DNA of 64,000 nucleotides from assembly GCF_003688625.1 (NCBI RefSeq), contig NZ_RCWY01000002.1, positions 1,054,001 through 1,118,000 on the forward strand, given 5' to 3'. Both the position numbers and the translations under genes were made by a program. The DNA is from Sphingomonas sp. PP-CE-3A-406. GTDB lineage: Bacteria; Pseudomonadota; Alphaproteobacteria; Sphingomonadales; Sphingomonadaceae. Below the pieces are notes generated by a model that was given only the letters and a program-made list of their open reading frames with translations, did not search any database and was not told the DNA's origin. Shown one piece after another: positions 27,145 to 36,095 of this stretch; position 1 is the stretch's first letter; every line of letters begins with the position of its first letter.

Positions 27145-27594
27145 ATGACCGACGCGTACGACCTGTCGATCACTCGCCTGATCGACGCCCCCGTCGAGAC
27201 GGTGTGGCGTGCCTGGACCGAGCATCTCGCCGACTGGTTCTGCCCGCGCCCCTGGACGACCGAGATCGTCGAACTCGACCTGCGCGCTGGCGGCCGCTGC
27301 GCGTTGATCCTTCGCGGCCCGAACGACGAGGAAAACGCGCTCGAAGGCGTCTATCTCGAGGTGATGCCGTACATCCGCATCGTCTCCACCGACGCGTTCA
27401 CAGCGGGTTGGGTGCCACAAACCCCGTTCATGACGCGCCTCGACGAGTTCTTCGAGGAAGACGGCAAGACCCGCTACACCGCCACCGCCCGCCACTGGAC
27501 CGCCGAGGCGCGCGGCAGCCATGCGGCGATGGGCTTCGAAACGGGCTGGAACGCGGCAGCCGATCAACTCGAAGAGGTTGTCCGGCGACTATAA
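27145..27594 (+). CDS. SRPBCC / AHSA1-family protein
   Basis: 149-residue START-like fold protein (ITRLIDAPVETVWRAWTEHL; TRLDEFFEEDGKTRYTATAR; MGFETGWNAAADQLEEVV). These AHSA1-type domains bind hydrophobic ligands or serve as stress-related proteins and are typically paired with HxlR or ArsR regulators, as here. The ATG directly follows the last TGA of the GST pseudogene. Confidence 0.88.
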   Translation: MTDAYDLSITRLIDAPVETVWRAWTEHLADWFCPRPWTTEIVELDLRAGGRCALILRGPNDEENALEGVYLEVMPYIRIVSTDAFTAGWVPQTPFMTRLDEFFEEDGKTRYTATARHWTAEARGSHAAMGFETGWNAAADQLEEVVRRL

Positions 27595-27657
27595 GGATGT
27601 AGCAACGTCATCACCCGGCGGGCGGCCTATGCGGACGGCGAACGAGGTGCCGGCGTA

Positions 27658-28266
27658 TCATGCGAACGCTGCGGCGCCCTTCAGATGCTGATACGCCGAG
27701 ATCACCTTCTGCAACTCCGACTCATGCGCGCGGTCACCGCCGTTGCGGTCGGGGTGATAGCGCCGGACGAGTTCGCTGTAGCGTTTGCGCAAAGCCGTCC
27801 GATCGGTATCCGTGCCGAGCCCCAGCACGCGCAACGAGCGGCGCTCGCCGTCCGACAGCACGCGGCCGTCCTTGCGCGCCGCCGCCATCCGCTCGCCGAA
27901 CCGCGCGCCGATAGCATCGATCGGATCGGCGAAGTCCGCCCATTTCGGCGGGGTATCGCCGCCGCCATGCGCGAACGCGCGCGTCTCGCGCTCCCAGCCC
28001 GCCATAGGGCGTTGCGCATAGTGGATTTCGTCCGCGGTCATCCCGTCGAAGAAATTATAGCCGGAGTTGAACGCGCGGACATGCTCGAGGCAGAACCAGC
28101 GAAATTGCGGCGGGCCGCCGTCGCTCGGCCCTTCGAGCGGTGGTGCGCGGAATTCACCGGGCTCCTCGCAATCGCGCCACATGCAGACGCGACCCGTCCC
28201 TTCCACACGGCCGTGAAACCGTGGGCTGGGGCGTTCCTTACGCTCTTTTCGATCGTCGTCCGCCAC
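27658..28266 (-). CDS. J-domain (DnaJ-like) molecular co-chaperone
   Basis: 202 residues. The C-terminal J-domain (about 135-200) has RSLRVLGLGTDTDRTALRKR and the HPD tripeptide in RRYHPDRNGGDRAH, so it can stimulate an Hsp70. The N-terminal part contains a CMWRDCEEPGEFRAP and a CLEH cysteine/histidine set that may bind zinc. It diverges from bolA with 38 bp between starts. This domain order is common in sphingomonads and other alphaproteobacteria. Confidence 0.9.
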   Translation of the reverse strand: MADDDRKERKERPSPRFHGRVEGTGRVCMWRDCEEPGEFRAPPLEGPSDGGPPQFRWFCLEHVRAFNSGYNFFDGMTADEIHYAQRPMAGWERETRAFAHGGGDTPPKWADFADPIDAIGARFGERMAAARKDGRVLSDGERRSLRVLGLGTDTDRTALRKRYSELVRRYHPDRNGGDRAHESELQKVISAYQHLKGAAAFA

Positions 28267-28304
28267 CGGCTCCCCGCGCTTCCAAAACGGGCTATATAGG
28301 AAGC

Positions 28305-28589
28305 ATGACAGACCTCGCCACCGGCTCCATGCAGGACCAGATCACCGCCCGCCTCACCACCGCGCTCAGCCCGACGCAGCTGACCGTCGTCAACGAGAGC
28401 GAGCTCCATGCCGGCCATATGGGCGACGACGGCACCGGCGAAACGCATTTCCGCGTCGAGGTGGAAACGCCGCGTTTCGAAGGTCTTACCCGCGTCGCGC
28501 GCCAGCGGCTCGTGAACCAAGCGCTCGCCGATCTGTTGAGTACGCACATTCATGCGCTCGCCATCAAGGCCCGCGCGCCGGGAGAGTGA
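28305..28589 (+). CDS. BolA-family protein
   Basis: 94 residues with the BolA core (QDQITARLTTALSPTQLTVV; FRVEVETPRFEGLTRVARQR; VNQALADLLSTHIHALAIKA). BolA proteins partner with monothiol glutaredoxins in iron-sulphur and redox control. The ATG at 28305 has AGGA at the right distance; the longer frame upstream is J-domain shadow. Next gene (GST) starts 3 bp after the stop, suggesting one transcript. Confidence 0.9.
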   Translation: MTDLATGSMQDQITARLTTALSPTQLTVVNESELHAGHMGDDGTGETHFRVEVETPRFEGLTRVARQRLVNQALADLLSTHIHALAIKARAPGE

Positions 28590-28592
28590 TCG

Positions 28593-29300
28593 ATGTCCTA
28601 CAAGCTCTGGTATTGGCCGTCGCTGCAGGGGCGCGGCGAGTTCGTCCGGCTTGCGCTCGAAGGCGCCGAGATCGCGTATGAGGATTGCGCGCGGACAGTC
28701 GGCGAAGAGGGTCTGCTCGCGAACCTCAACGATCGCACCGGCCGCACGCCGTTCGCGCCGCCGTATCTGGAGCTCGACGGTCTGGTGATCGCGCAGGTCG
28801 CCAACATCCTGATGTATCTCGGCGAGCGCCACGGCCTTGCACCATCGAACATGGCGGACCGGCTGTGGCTCAACCAGCTCCAGCTGACGATCGCCGACAT
28901 CGTCGCGGAGGTTCACAACGTCCATCATCCGGTCGCGATGATGGACTATTACGACGACCAGAAGCCGGAGGCCGCGCGTGCCGCCAAGCAGTTCCGCGAG
29001 GCGCGGATGCCGAAGTATCTCGGCCATTTCGAGGATGCGGCGCAAGCCAATACCGGCGACTGGCTGATCGATCACAAATGGAGCTATGCCGATACGTCGC
29101 TATTCCAGGTGATCGAGGGGCTGCGCTACATGTTCCCGCAGCGGATGAAGACCCTCGAACCCGACTATCCGAACCTGATCCGCATCCACGATCAGGTCGC
29201 GGCGCTTCCCGGTATCAAGGCGTATCTGAAGAGCGACCGGCGCGTTGCCTTCAACACCGACGGCATCTTCCGCGCGTATCCGGAACTCGACGCGGCATGA
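28593..29300 (+). CDS. Glutathione S-transferase family protein
   Basis: 235 residues with an N-terminal thioredoxin-like domain (YKLWYWPSLQGRGEFVRLAL, the sigma/pi-class-like start) and a helical C-terminal domain (PDYPNLIRIHDQVAALPGIK). The cis-Pro lies in GRTPFAPPYLEL. Glutathione conjugation or disulphide reduction is likely; substrate unknown. Intact, unlike the GST fragment at 26738. Confidence 0.92.
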   Translation: MSYKLWYWPSLQGRGEFVRLALEGAEIAYEDCARTVGEEGLLANLNDRTGRTPFAPPYLELDGLVIAQVANILMYLGERHGLAPSNMADRLWLNQLQLTIADIVAEVHNVHHPVAMMDYYDDQKPEAARAAKQFREARMPKYLGHFEDAAQANTGDWLIDHKWSYADTSLFQVIEGLRYMFPQRMKTLEPDYPNLIRIHDQVAALPGIKAYLKSDRRVAFNTDGIFRAYPELDAA

Positions 29301-29308
29301 GCCGCTCT

Positions 29309-29432
29309 CGATCCTCCCCCGCCAGGGGGAGGTGGATCGCGCAGCGAGACGGAGGGGGCGGGAAGCGATGACCGCTGCTCCGTGTCCTCCCCCTCCGTCG
29401 CCTTCGGCGCCACCTCCCCCTGACGGGGGAGG
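29309..29432. repeat. Twin-hairpin (REPIN-like) repeat before the NUDIX gene
   Basis: Outer arms GATCCTCCCCCGCCAGGGGG and CCTCCCCCTGACGGGGGAGG, inner inverted segments CGGAGGGGG and CCCCCTCCG. The right end GGGGGAGG is placed as the Shine-Dalgarno of the next ATG (29437). Closest relative in the window is 31777-31906. Confidence 0.75.
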
Positions 29433-29436
29433 ATCG

Positions 29437-29886
29437 ATGAGCGAGCGCGCCCCACGCCCAGCCGCGCGTATCCTGCTCGTCGACGGCCAAGACCGCGTGT
29501 TGATGTTCCGCTTCACCCCCACCGACCGCCCGCCGCTCTGGTGCACGCCCGGCGGCGCAGTCGATCCCGGCGAGAGCTACGCCGCGGCCGCACGTCGCGA
29601 ACTGTGGGAGGAAGTCGGCCTCGACATCGACTGCGGCCCCGAAGTCGCGCGCCGCGTCGTCGACTTCCGCACCTTCGAAGGTGTCGAGGTCACCGCCGAC
29701 GAACGCTATTTCCGGATCGACGTCGACACTTGCGACGTAAAGGCCGGCAATCTCACCGAACAGGAGAAGCAACTGCTCGTCGGTCACCGCTGGTTTTCCC
29801 GAAACGACATCGTCGCGCATGACGAAACGCTCTATCCAGCAGACCTGGTCGAACTCCTCGACGCCACGGAACCTGCCAAGGGATAA
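29437..29886 (+). CDS. NUDIX hydrolase
   Basis: 149 residues. The Nudix box is complete: GGAVDPGESYAAAARRELWE followed by EVGL, with the Glu residues that bind Mg2+. Hydrolyses a nucleoside diphosphate linked to another moiety; the exact substrate cannot be told from sequence. The ATG is four bases after a repeat-borne GGAGG; a longer open frame upstream runs through the repeat and is not credible. Followed by pirin after 4 bp. Confidence 0.9.
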   Translation: MSERAPRPAARILLVDGQDRVLMFRFTPTDRPPLWCTPGGAVDPGESYAAAARRELWEEVGLDIDCGPEVARRVVDFRTFEGVEVTADERYFRIDVDTCDVKAGNLTEQEKQLLVGHRWFSRNDIVAHDETLYPADLVELLDATEPAKG

Positions 29887-29890
29887 CGCC

Positions 29891-30790
29891 ATGCTCGATG
29901 ATTTCGTCCTCCAGACCATCCTGCCTTCGACGCACGATCTCGGCGGGTTCAAGGTTCACCGCACGCTGCCGAACAAGGAACGGACGATGGTCGGCCCGTT
30001 CCTGTTCTTCGACCAGATGGGCCCGGCGCATCTCGGCGTGGGGCAAGGCATCGACGTGCGCCCGCACCCGCACATCAACCTGTCGACCGTCACCTACTTG
30101 TTCGACGGCGCGATCGATCATCGCGATTCGCTCGGCACGCAGGCGCGGATCGAGCCGGGCTCGGTGAACCTGATGACGGCGGGCCACGGCATCGTCCATT
30201 CAGAGCGCTCGCCCGGCGACGAGCGTGCCGAAGGGCCGAACCTGTCGGGTATCCAGACCTGGCTGGCGATGCCCGAGGCGGTCGAGGAGATCGACCCGGC
30301 GTTCGAGCACGTCACCAAGGCGCAGTTGCCGACGATCGAGGCGCACGGCGCACGCTCGCGAATCATCATGGGGAGTCTGTGGGGCCAGACCGCGCCGACG
30401 ACGACCTATTCGGGGACGATCTACGCCGACATCGCGCTCGATCCGGGCGCGGGCGTGCCGATCGACGCGGCGGCCGAAGAGCGCGCGATCTACCTCGCGA
30501 TGGGCGAGGCGACGCTGGAGGGTGTGAAACTGGAGCCGCAGGTGCTGTACGTGCTCAGGCCCGGTATCTCCGCGACGCTGCGGTCCGCCCACGGCGGCCG
30601 CGCGATGCTGTGCGGTGGCGATGCGTTCACGACGCCGCGCCACGTCTGGTGGAACTTCGTGAGTTCCAGCCGCGACCGCATCGAACAGGCGAAACGCGAC
30701 TGGAACGCGGGCAACTTCCCGAAAGTGCCCGGCGACGAGAAGGAATGGATCGAGATCCCGGCGGTGCCGAAGACGGTCAGCTATCCGTGA
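29891..30790 (+). CDS. Pirin family protein
   Basis: 299-residue double-cupin protein. The N-terminal cupin has the metal ligands in PHPHINLSTVTYLFDG and GHGIVHSERSP, as in pirin/YhhW, some of which oxidise quercetin and others act as redox sensors. C-terminal cupin (AERAIYLAMGEA-like region; VLYVLRPGISATLRS). Start ATG 29891 follows the NUDIX stop closely, suggesting co-transcription. Confidence 0.93.
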   Translation: MLDDFVLQTILPSTHDLGGFKVHRTLPNKERTMVGPFLFFDQMGPAHLGVGQGIDVRPHPHINLSTVTYLFDGAIDHRDSLGTQARIEPGSVNLMTAGHGIVHSERSPGDERAEGPNLSGIQTWLAMPEAVEEIDPAFEHVTKAQLPTIEAHGARSRIIMGSLWGQTAPTTTYSGTIYADIALDPGAGVPIDAAAEERAIYLAMGEATLEGVKLEPQVLYVLRPGISATLRSAHGGRAMLCGGDAFTTPRHVWWNFVSSSRDRIEQAKRDWNAGNFPKVPGDEKEWIEIPAVPKTVSYP

Positions 30791-30792
30791 CT

Positions 30793-30891
30793 CCTCCCCT
30801 CCCGCTTGCGGGAGGGGTCGGCGGAGGGCATCTTCCAAGGGCAGCGCGACGGGCAGGCCCTCCCCTGACCCCTCCCGCAAGCGGGAGGGGA
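30793..30891. repeat. Twin-hairpin (REPIN-like) repeat before the alpha/beta hydrolase
   Basis: Two perfect 22-bp palindromes, CCCCTCCCGCTTGCGGGAGG(GG) and CCCCTCCCGCAAGCGGGAGG(GG), flank about 55 bp. The last GGGAGGGG forms the ribosome site of the ATG at 30895. Confidence 0.8.
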
Positions 30892-30894
30892 ATC

Positions 30895-31767
30895 ATGACA
30901 CTGCAACGCATCGCGTTATCTACCGGAATCGAACTCGACGTCGCGATCGGCGGAGACCCCGCGAACCCGCCCGTAATCCTGCTCCACGGCTTCCCCGAAT
31001 CGCACCGTACGTGGCGCGACATCGCCCCCGACCTTGCCCGCGACCATTACGTGATCGCCCCCGACCAGCGCGGCTTCGCGCGCTCCGCCAAGCCCGAGGG
31101 CGTCGACAGCTACACCCCCGACAAGATCGTCGCAGACCTGATCGCGCTCGCCGATCACCTGAAGATCGACCGCTTCACACTGGTCGGCCACGACTGGGGC
31201 GGCGCGGTCGCGTGGATGGCGGCGCTCCGCCACCCCGAGCGCATCGCGAAGCTCGTCATCATCAACGCCCCCCACCCGCTCGTCTTCCAGCGCACCATGT
31301 TCGACGATCTCGAACAGCGCGCCGCCAGCCAGTATATCCGCGCCTTCCGCAACCCCGATCTCGAAAAGCATATCGCCGCGATCGGCCTCGAAACCTTCTT
31401 CGACACCAGTTTCTCCAAGCACGCCGACCTTGCCGCGATGGCCGAGGACAAGGCCGCCTATCTCGACGAATGGGGCCAGCCCGGCGCGATCACCGGCATG
31501 CTCAACTGGTACCGCGCGAGCGCGATCGTCGTTCCCGAGATGGACGAGACTCCGCCCCGCCCGGCCTTTCTCGACGCACCGTTCCCGCCGACCGCGATGC
31601 CGGTACTGGTGATCTGGGGAATACAGGACAGCGCATTGCTGCCGAGCCAGCTCGACCTTGGCGCGTATGTGCCAGACCTCACGATCGAGAAGATCGATGC
31701 GGGCCATTTCGTACCGTGGCAAAAGCCCGATGCGGTGATCGCCGCCATGCGCCGCTGGGGTATCTGA
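30895..31767 (+). CDS. Alpha/beta hydrolase, epoxide-hydrolase-like
   Basis: 290 residues with HGFPESHRTWRDIA (oxyanion HGxP), nucleophile motif VGHDWGGAVAWMAAL in which Asp replaces Ser as in epoxide hydrolases and haloalkane dehalogenases, acid in WGIQDSALLP and catalytic His in DAGHFVPWQKP. A soluble epoxide hydrolase or fluoroacetate-dehalogenase-like enzyme is most likely. Start at ATG 30895 after the repeat. Confidence 0.9.
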   Translation: MTLQRIALSTGIELDVAIGGDPANPPVILLHGFPESHRTWRDIAPDLARDHYVIAPDQRGFARSAKPEGVDSYTPDKIVADLIALADHLKIDRFTLVGHDWGGAVAWMAALRHPERIAKLVIINAPHPLVFQRTMFDDLEQRAASQYIRAFRNPDLEKHIAAIGLETFFDTSFSKHADLAAMAEDKAAYLDEWGQPGAITGMLNWYRASAIVVPEMDETPPRPAFLDAPFPPTAMPVLVIWGIQDSALLPSQLDLGAYVPDLTIEKIDAGHFVPWQKPDAVIAAMRRWGI

Positions 31768-31776
31768 CAGCCGTAT

Positions 31777-31906
31777 CGATCCTCCCCCGCCAGGGAGAGG
31801 TGGCGCCGAAGGCGTCGGAGGGGAAGGTCACGGAACAGAAGTTGGCGCCGACCGCCCCCTCCGTCTGGCAAGCGCCAGCCACCTCCCCCTGGCGGGGGAG
31901 GATCAG
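31777..31906. repeat. Twin-hairpin (REPIN-like) repeat, close relative of 29309-29432
   Basis: Outer arms GATCCTCCCCCGCCAGGGAG and CCTCCCCCTGGCGGGGGAGG with inner GGCGCCGAAGGCG. It occupies half of the 280-bp gap between the alpha/beta hydrolase and the RcnB-like gene. Confidence 0.75.
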
Positions 31907-32047
31907 AAAACTCGCTGATCGAACCGTGCTCGCTCTGACCAGCGCACCTGTCTGAATCCTGACGACCGCATTCTGCGATCGTTCAGCGCGACGGGCGCAA
32001 AACCCTGTCCATGCCGTCGATTCGGCGTCGAACACAGGAGAGCAGTC

Positions 32048-32527
32048 ATGCGCAAGATGATCCTCGCGGCCGTCGCCGCCGCCACCCTCGTCCCAACCGT
32101 CGCCACCGCACAGAGCTACGGCGAAGTCCGCCGCGACCAGCGCGAGGTCCGCGAAAGCCAGCGCGACCTCCAGCGCGCGCGCCGCTACGGCGACCGCCAC
32201 GACGTCCGCGAAGCCCGCCAGGAACTGCGCGAAGACCGCCGCGAGGCACGCGAGGACTGGCGCGACTATCGCCGCACGCATGGTAACGTCTATCGCCGTC
32301 CCGCCTATGTTGGCCCACGCGGCTATCGCTATCGCCCGGTCAACGTCGGCTACCGGTTCGCGCCCGAATATTACGGCCGTAACTATTGGGTGAACGACTA
32401 TCAGACCTACCGCCTGTCGCGCCCCGCGTACGGCTATCAGCGGTGGGTCCGCTACGGCCGCGACGTCGTCCTGGTCGACACGCGCTCGGGCCAGGTGGTC
32501 CAGGTCAACAACGGCTTCTTCTACTGA
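32048..32527 (+). CDS. RcnB-like periplasmic protein, Arg-rich
   Basis: 159 residues. Signal peptide about 1-21 (MILAAVAAATLVPTVATAQS). A strongly basic, heptad-like helix follows (RRDQREVRESQRDLQRARRY), then a Tyr/Arg-rich region and a C-terminal RcnB-like module (VRYGRDVVLVDTRSGQVVQV). RcnB family proteins are linked to nickel/cobalt homeostasis in enterobacteria; the function in sphingomonads is not established. Good AGGAG upstream of the ATG. Confidence 0.8.
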   Translation: MRKMILAAVAAATLVPTVATAQSYGEVRRDQREVRESQRDLQRARRYGDRHDVREARQELREDRREAREDWRDYRRTHGNVYRRPAYVGPRGYRYRPVNVGYRFAPEYYGRNYWVNDYQTYRLSRPAYGYQRWVRYGRDVVLVDTRSGQVVQVNNGFFY

Positions 32528-32540
32528 GCCGGACGGGCCC

Positions 32541-32640
32541 CTCCGTCACCCCGGACTTGTTCCGGGGTCCACCGGTCCGCAAACTCGAAGCCATCGATGC
32601 GCGGAACGGTGGATGCCGGAACGGGTCCGGCATGACGGGG
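32541..32640. repeat. Inverted intergenic repeat, family C
   Basis: Left unit CCGTCACCCCGGACTTGTTC and right unit, inverted, CGTCATGCCGGACCCGTTCC (minus strand). Two divergent copies of the common sphingomonad REP motif between the RcnB-like gene and the convergent DUF2332 gene. Confidence 0.7.
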
Positions 32641-32644
32641 CACC

Positions 32645-33745
32645 TCAATCCTTCTCGTACGCGCCACGCCGCATGACGTAGTCGCGCGTCTCGTACGGCA
32701 GCGCCAATCCTTCGACCCAGGCGCCATGCGCATGCGTCAGCGCGACCAGTTCCATTGCCCGCTCCCCCGGCCAGCCGCGCACGCGGACCTCATGCCGGTG
32801 GAGATCACGGTTCGGCTCCATCATCACCCAGCCGAGTGGTCGTTCCACCGTCGCACGCGCACCCGCAGCTTCCATCGCGACCCGGATCCGCTCGCGGGAG
32901 GTCGCCGGCAGATACTGCCACACCACCGAATGCATCAGCACGCGCGTGACGCCCTCGGGCTGCGGCTCGGCCAATTGCGCTTCGACCAAGTCGGCCGCAT
33001 CGCCTTCGACCAGATCGACGCCGCCGTCCCGCACCATCGCGATCGCCGCCGCGAGCCGCGCCTGTCGCTCGACCGCATCGACCCAGACATACGCTTCCAG
33101 CCGTGCCGCAGCGTCCGGATCGGCGACGTCCACCGGGTGGATATCGACGCCGCGAGTCGACCCGATCTCGACGGGCGCGTTCGGCGGCGGCGGCCCCCGC
33201 CATTCAGGACGGATCGTCACCGGCGATGTATCCGGCCCGACATTCACGCCGCCCAGATCGAACAGATAGCGATCGATCAGCAGGTTCAACCCGGCACTCG
33301 ATCCGATTTCCAGCACCTCGAACCGCGGCCCGTATCGCTCGGCCAAATGGAGGATCCCGGTCATCATCCCCGCGGACCGCGCCGCCTCGTTGGTCTGTGG
33401 CGGCCCATCGAGCCACGGCAGCAACGCCGCATCCTGCGCGACCAGCGTCGCCCGCAGAGCAGCCGCCACGCGTACCGGGTCGGTCTCCGCCCCGGCGAAC
33501 ACGGCAGAAAGCGCCGGATCGACGCCCGCGCGGTGCAGCGCATGCAATCCGCCGACCAACCGCAACGCCAGCGCATCCGCGACAGGCTCGCCCATCCAGT
33601 CGAGCACCCGCCGCCCCGTCTCGCTTTCGCGATCCACTGCGGTCGCCAGCGCAGTGCAGACCCGCGCGGTAATGGGCGCGTCCATCGCGGTGCAATAGCC
33701 CGCCTGGATGTCGAACGCCGCACGGTTAGCCGGTTCATTTGCCAT
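32645..33745 (-). CDS. DUF2332 family protein
   Basis: 366 residues. Conserved features: [20 protein letters not shown], which resembles a methyltransferase-like glycine loop, [20 protein letters not shown] and HSVVWQYLP. Function unknown. I started at ATG 33745, as the upstream frame overlaps hisG antisense. Divergent from hisG, 46 bp between the starts; this neighbourhood is common in the group. Confidence 0.87.
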   Translation of the reverse strand: MANEPANRAAFDIQAGYCTAMDAPITARVCTALATAVDRESETGRRVLDWMGEPVADALALRLVGGLHALHRAGVDPALSAVFAGAETDPVRVAAALRATLVAQDAALLPWLDGPPQTNEAARSAGMMTGILHLAERYGPRFEVLEIGSSAGLNLLIDRYLFDLGGVNVGPDTSPVTIRPEWRGPPPPNAPVEIGSTRGVDIHPVDVADPDAAARLEAYVWVDAVERQARLAAAIAMVRDGGVDLVEGDAADLVEAQLAEPQPEGVTRVLMHSVVWQYLPATSRERIRVAMEAAGARATVERPLGWVMMEPNRDLHRHEVRVRGWPGERAMELVALTHAHGAWVEGLALPYETRDYVMRRGAYEKD

Positions 33746-33791
33746 GTGCAGGTTGTTGCACCCGCTCAGCCCCCCCCGTAAAGCCCGACGC

Positions 33792-34457
33792 GTGCCTGAC
33801 TCCCAGATCATCATCGCCGTCCCCAAGGGACGCATCCTCGCCGAGGCCCTGCCGCTGCTCGCGCGCGCCGGGGTACATCCCGAAGCGTCCTTCTCGGACG
33901 AAAATTCGCGTGCGTTGCGCTTTGCGACAAACGATCCGGCGATCTCGCTGATCCGGGTGCGCGCGTTCGACGTCGCGACCTTCGTTGCGCACGGGGCGGC
34001 GCAACTCGGCATCGTCGGGTCGGACGTAATTGCGGAGTTCGGCTATTCGGAGCTTTACGCACCGGTCGACCTCGGCATCGGCCATTGCCGCCTGTCGGTC
34101 GCCGAGCCCGCCGAGATGGCCGCGCAGGACGATCCACGCGGCTGGAGCCATGTTCGCGTCGCGACCAAATACCCGCATGTGACAGCGGCGCATTTCGCCT
34201 CGCGGGGCGTGCAGGCGGAGTGCGTGAAGCTCAACGGTGCCATGGAACTGGCGCCGACGCTCGGCCTCGCGCCGCGCATCGTTGACTTGGTTTCGTCGGG
34301 CCGGACGTTGCTGGAGAACGGCCTGGTGGAGGTCGAGACGATCATGGAGGTCACCAGCCGCCTGGTGGTCAACCGCGCCGCGATGAAGACGCGCAGCCGG
34401 GTGGTGCCACTGGTGGAAGCGTTCCGTCGTGCGGTCGAGCAGGAGATCGCAGCATGA
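33792..34457 (+). CDS. hisG: ATP phosphoribosyltransferase, short form (HisG)
   Basis: First step of histidine synthesis: ATP + PRPP to phosphoribosyl-ATP. 221 residues ([53 protein letters not shown]). It lacks the C-terminal regulatory domain, so by family knowledge it needs a HisZ partner, which is not in this window. GTG start at 33792. hisD follows after a twin-hairpin repeat. Confidence 0.95.
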   Translation: MPDSQIIIAVPKGRILAEALPLLARAGVHPEASFSDENSRALRFATNDPAISLIRVRAFDVATFVAHGAAQLGIVGSDVIAEFGYSELYAPVDLGIGHCRLSVAEPAEMAAQDDPRGWSHVRVATKYPHVTAAHFASRGVQAECVKLNGAMELAPTLGLAPRIVDLVSSGRTLLENGLVEVETIMEVTSRLVVNRAAMKTRSRVVPLVEAFRRAVEQEIAA

Positions 34458-34473
34458 CCACCCTCTTCTGCTC

Positions 34474-34585
34474 CCCTTCCCGCAAGCGGGAAGGGGCCGG
34501 GTGTTGGGCTCTCGCTATCCTCGACCGAAACGCTCGCGGTGAACGCGTGCCCACCCCCAGCCCCTCCCGCATGCGGGAGGGGGGC
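34474..34585. repeat. Twin-hairpin (REPIN-like) repeat between hisG and hisD
   Basis: Palindromes CCCCTTCCCGCAAGCGGGAA(GGGG) and CCCCTCCCGCATGCGGGAGG(GG) at the two ends of a 112-bp element. The right end merges with the GGGAGGGG that serves as ribosome site of hisD. Confidence 0.8.
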
Positions 34586-34587
34586 AA

Positions 34588-35883
34588 GTGATCCGCCTTT
34601 CCACATCCGACGCGGACTTCGCGACCCGCTTCACCGCGCTGGTCGAGGACCGCCGCGAGTCCGACGCTGGCGTGACGCAGGACGTCGCCGCGATCATCGC
34701 TGCAGTCCGCCGCGGCGGTGAGACCGCGCTCCGCGACCTCACGCAGAAGCACGACCGCCACGACCTCGAAACCACCGGCTGGCAGATCGACGCGAGCGAC
34801 TGCAAGGCCGCGTTCGATGCACTCGACCCGGACCTGCGCACCGCGCTGGAACTCGCCGCGACCCGGATCCGCGCGTATCACGAGAAACAGCGGCCGCTCG
34901 ACAGCGACTCGGTCGACTCCGCGGGCGTAAGGCTCGGCGCACGCTGGCTCCCCGTCGACGCCGCCGGCATCTATGTCCCAGGTGGACGCGCCGCCTATCC
35001 CTCGTCGCTGCTGATGAACGCGATCCCCGCCAAGGTCGCCGGTGTCGGCCGCCTCGCGATGGTCACGCCCACCCCCGACGGTCAGATCAACCCGCTGGTC
35101 CTCGCCGCCGCACATCTCGCGGGCGTCGATGAAGTCTGGCGAGTCGGTGGCGCGCAGGCTGTCGCAGCGCTCGCGTACGGCGCGGGCCGGATCGAGCCGG
35201 TCGACGTCATCACGGGCCCCGGCAACGCCTGGGTCGCGGAAGCCAAGCGCCAGGTCTACGGCGTCGTCGGCATCGACATGGTCGCGGGCCCTTCCGAAAT
35301 CGTCGTCGTCGCGGACGCGCTCAACGACCCCGAATGGACCGCCGCCGACCTGCTCAGCCAGGCCGAGCACGACTTGACCACGCAGTCGATCCTGTTTACT
35401 GACGACGCAGCCTTCGCCGACAAGGTCGCGGAAGCCGTCGACCGTCAGTTGCGCGATCTCGCCACCGAAGCGGTCGCGCGCGTCGCGTGGGACACCAACG
35501 GCGCGATCGTTGTCGTCGAAACGCTGGCAGACGCGATCCCGCTGGTCGACCGCCTCGCCGCCGAGCATCTCCAGCTGGCAATCCCTGACCCGCAAGGATT
35601 CTTCGACCGTATCCGCCATGCTGGCTCGGTATTCCTTGGCCGCTACACCCCTGAGGCGATCGGCGATTACGTCGCCGGCCCGAACCACGTCCTCCCCACC
35701 GGCCGCCGCGCGCGCTTTGCCAGCGGGCTGTCGGTGCTCGACTTCATGAAACGCACCAGCTTCCTGGCATTGGACGAAGCGGCCCTCCGCGAACTCGGGC
35801 CTGCAACCGTTGCGCTGGCCAACGCCGAAGGGCTACCCGCGCACGCCAAATCAGTGGCGCTGCGGTTGCGGCTCAACAGTTAG
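34588..35883 (+). CDS. hisD: Histidinol dehydrogenase
   Basis: Last two steps of histidine synthesis, L-histidinol to L-histidine with 2 NAD+. 431 residues with the signature DVITGPGNAWVAEAKRQVYG and zinc-binding region SQAEHDLTTQSILFT; HVLPTGRRARFASGLSVLDF near the end. The GTG at 34588 has a G-rich ribosome site supplied by the preceding repeat. The stop overlaps the left arm of a 37-bp inverted repeat. Confidence 0.96.
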   Translation: MIRLSTSDADFATRFTALVEDRRESDAGVTQDVAAIIAAVRRGGETALRDLTQKHDRHDLETTGWQIDASDCKAAFDALDPDLRTALELAATRIRAYHEKQRPLDSDSVDSAGVRLGARWLPVDAAGIYVPGGRAAYPSSLLMNAIPAKVAGVGRLAMVTPTPDGQINPLVLAAAHLAGVDEVWRVGGAQAVAALAYGAGRIEPVDVITGPGNAWVAEAKRQVYGVVGIDMVAGPSEIVVVADALNDPEWTAADLLSQAEHDLTTQSILFTDDAAFADKVAEAVDRQLRDLATEAVARVAWDTNGAIVVVETLADAIPLVDRLAAEHLQLAIPDPQGFFDRIRHAGSVFLGRYTPEAIGDYVAGPNHVLPTGRRARFASGLSVLDFMKRTSFLALDEAALRELGPATVALANAEGLPAHAKSVALRLRLNS

Positions 35884-36025
35884 ATTGGTTCACGCGGAGG
35901 CGCGGAGACGCGGAGGTGTTGCGGGCGGCGCAGCCGCTTCGATCGCCTCCTTGGCCGGTTATTGCAGGGCCGCTGCGCGGCAGGGTCGACACCTCCGCGT
36001 CTCCGTGTCTCCGCGTGAACCAATC
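35883..36025. repeat. Long inverted repeat between hisD and nusB
   Basis: Arms 35883-35919 (starting GATTGGTTCACGCGGAGG) and 35989-36025 (ending GCGTGAACCAATC) match at 35 of 37 positions when one is reverse-complemented. A 69-bp centre contains CGGCGCAGCCG and its partial inverse. No similarity to the C-rich twin hairpins. Confidence 0.85.
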
Positions 36026-36095
36026 TTCTTCGACTCCCCGCACCGAAACGCAAAGGGCTGACACACACGCCCCCCGCGCCTACAGGCAACCGCTT

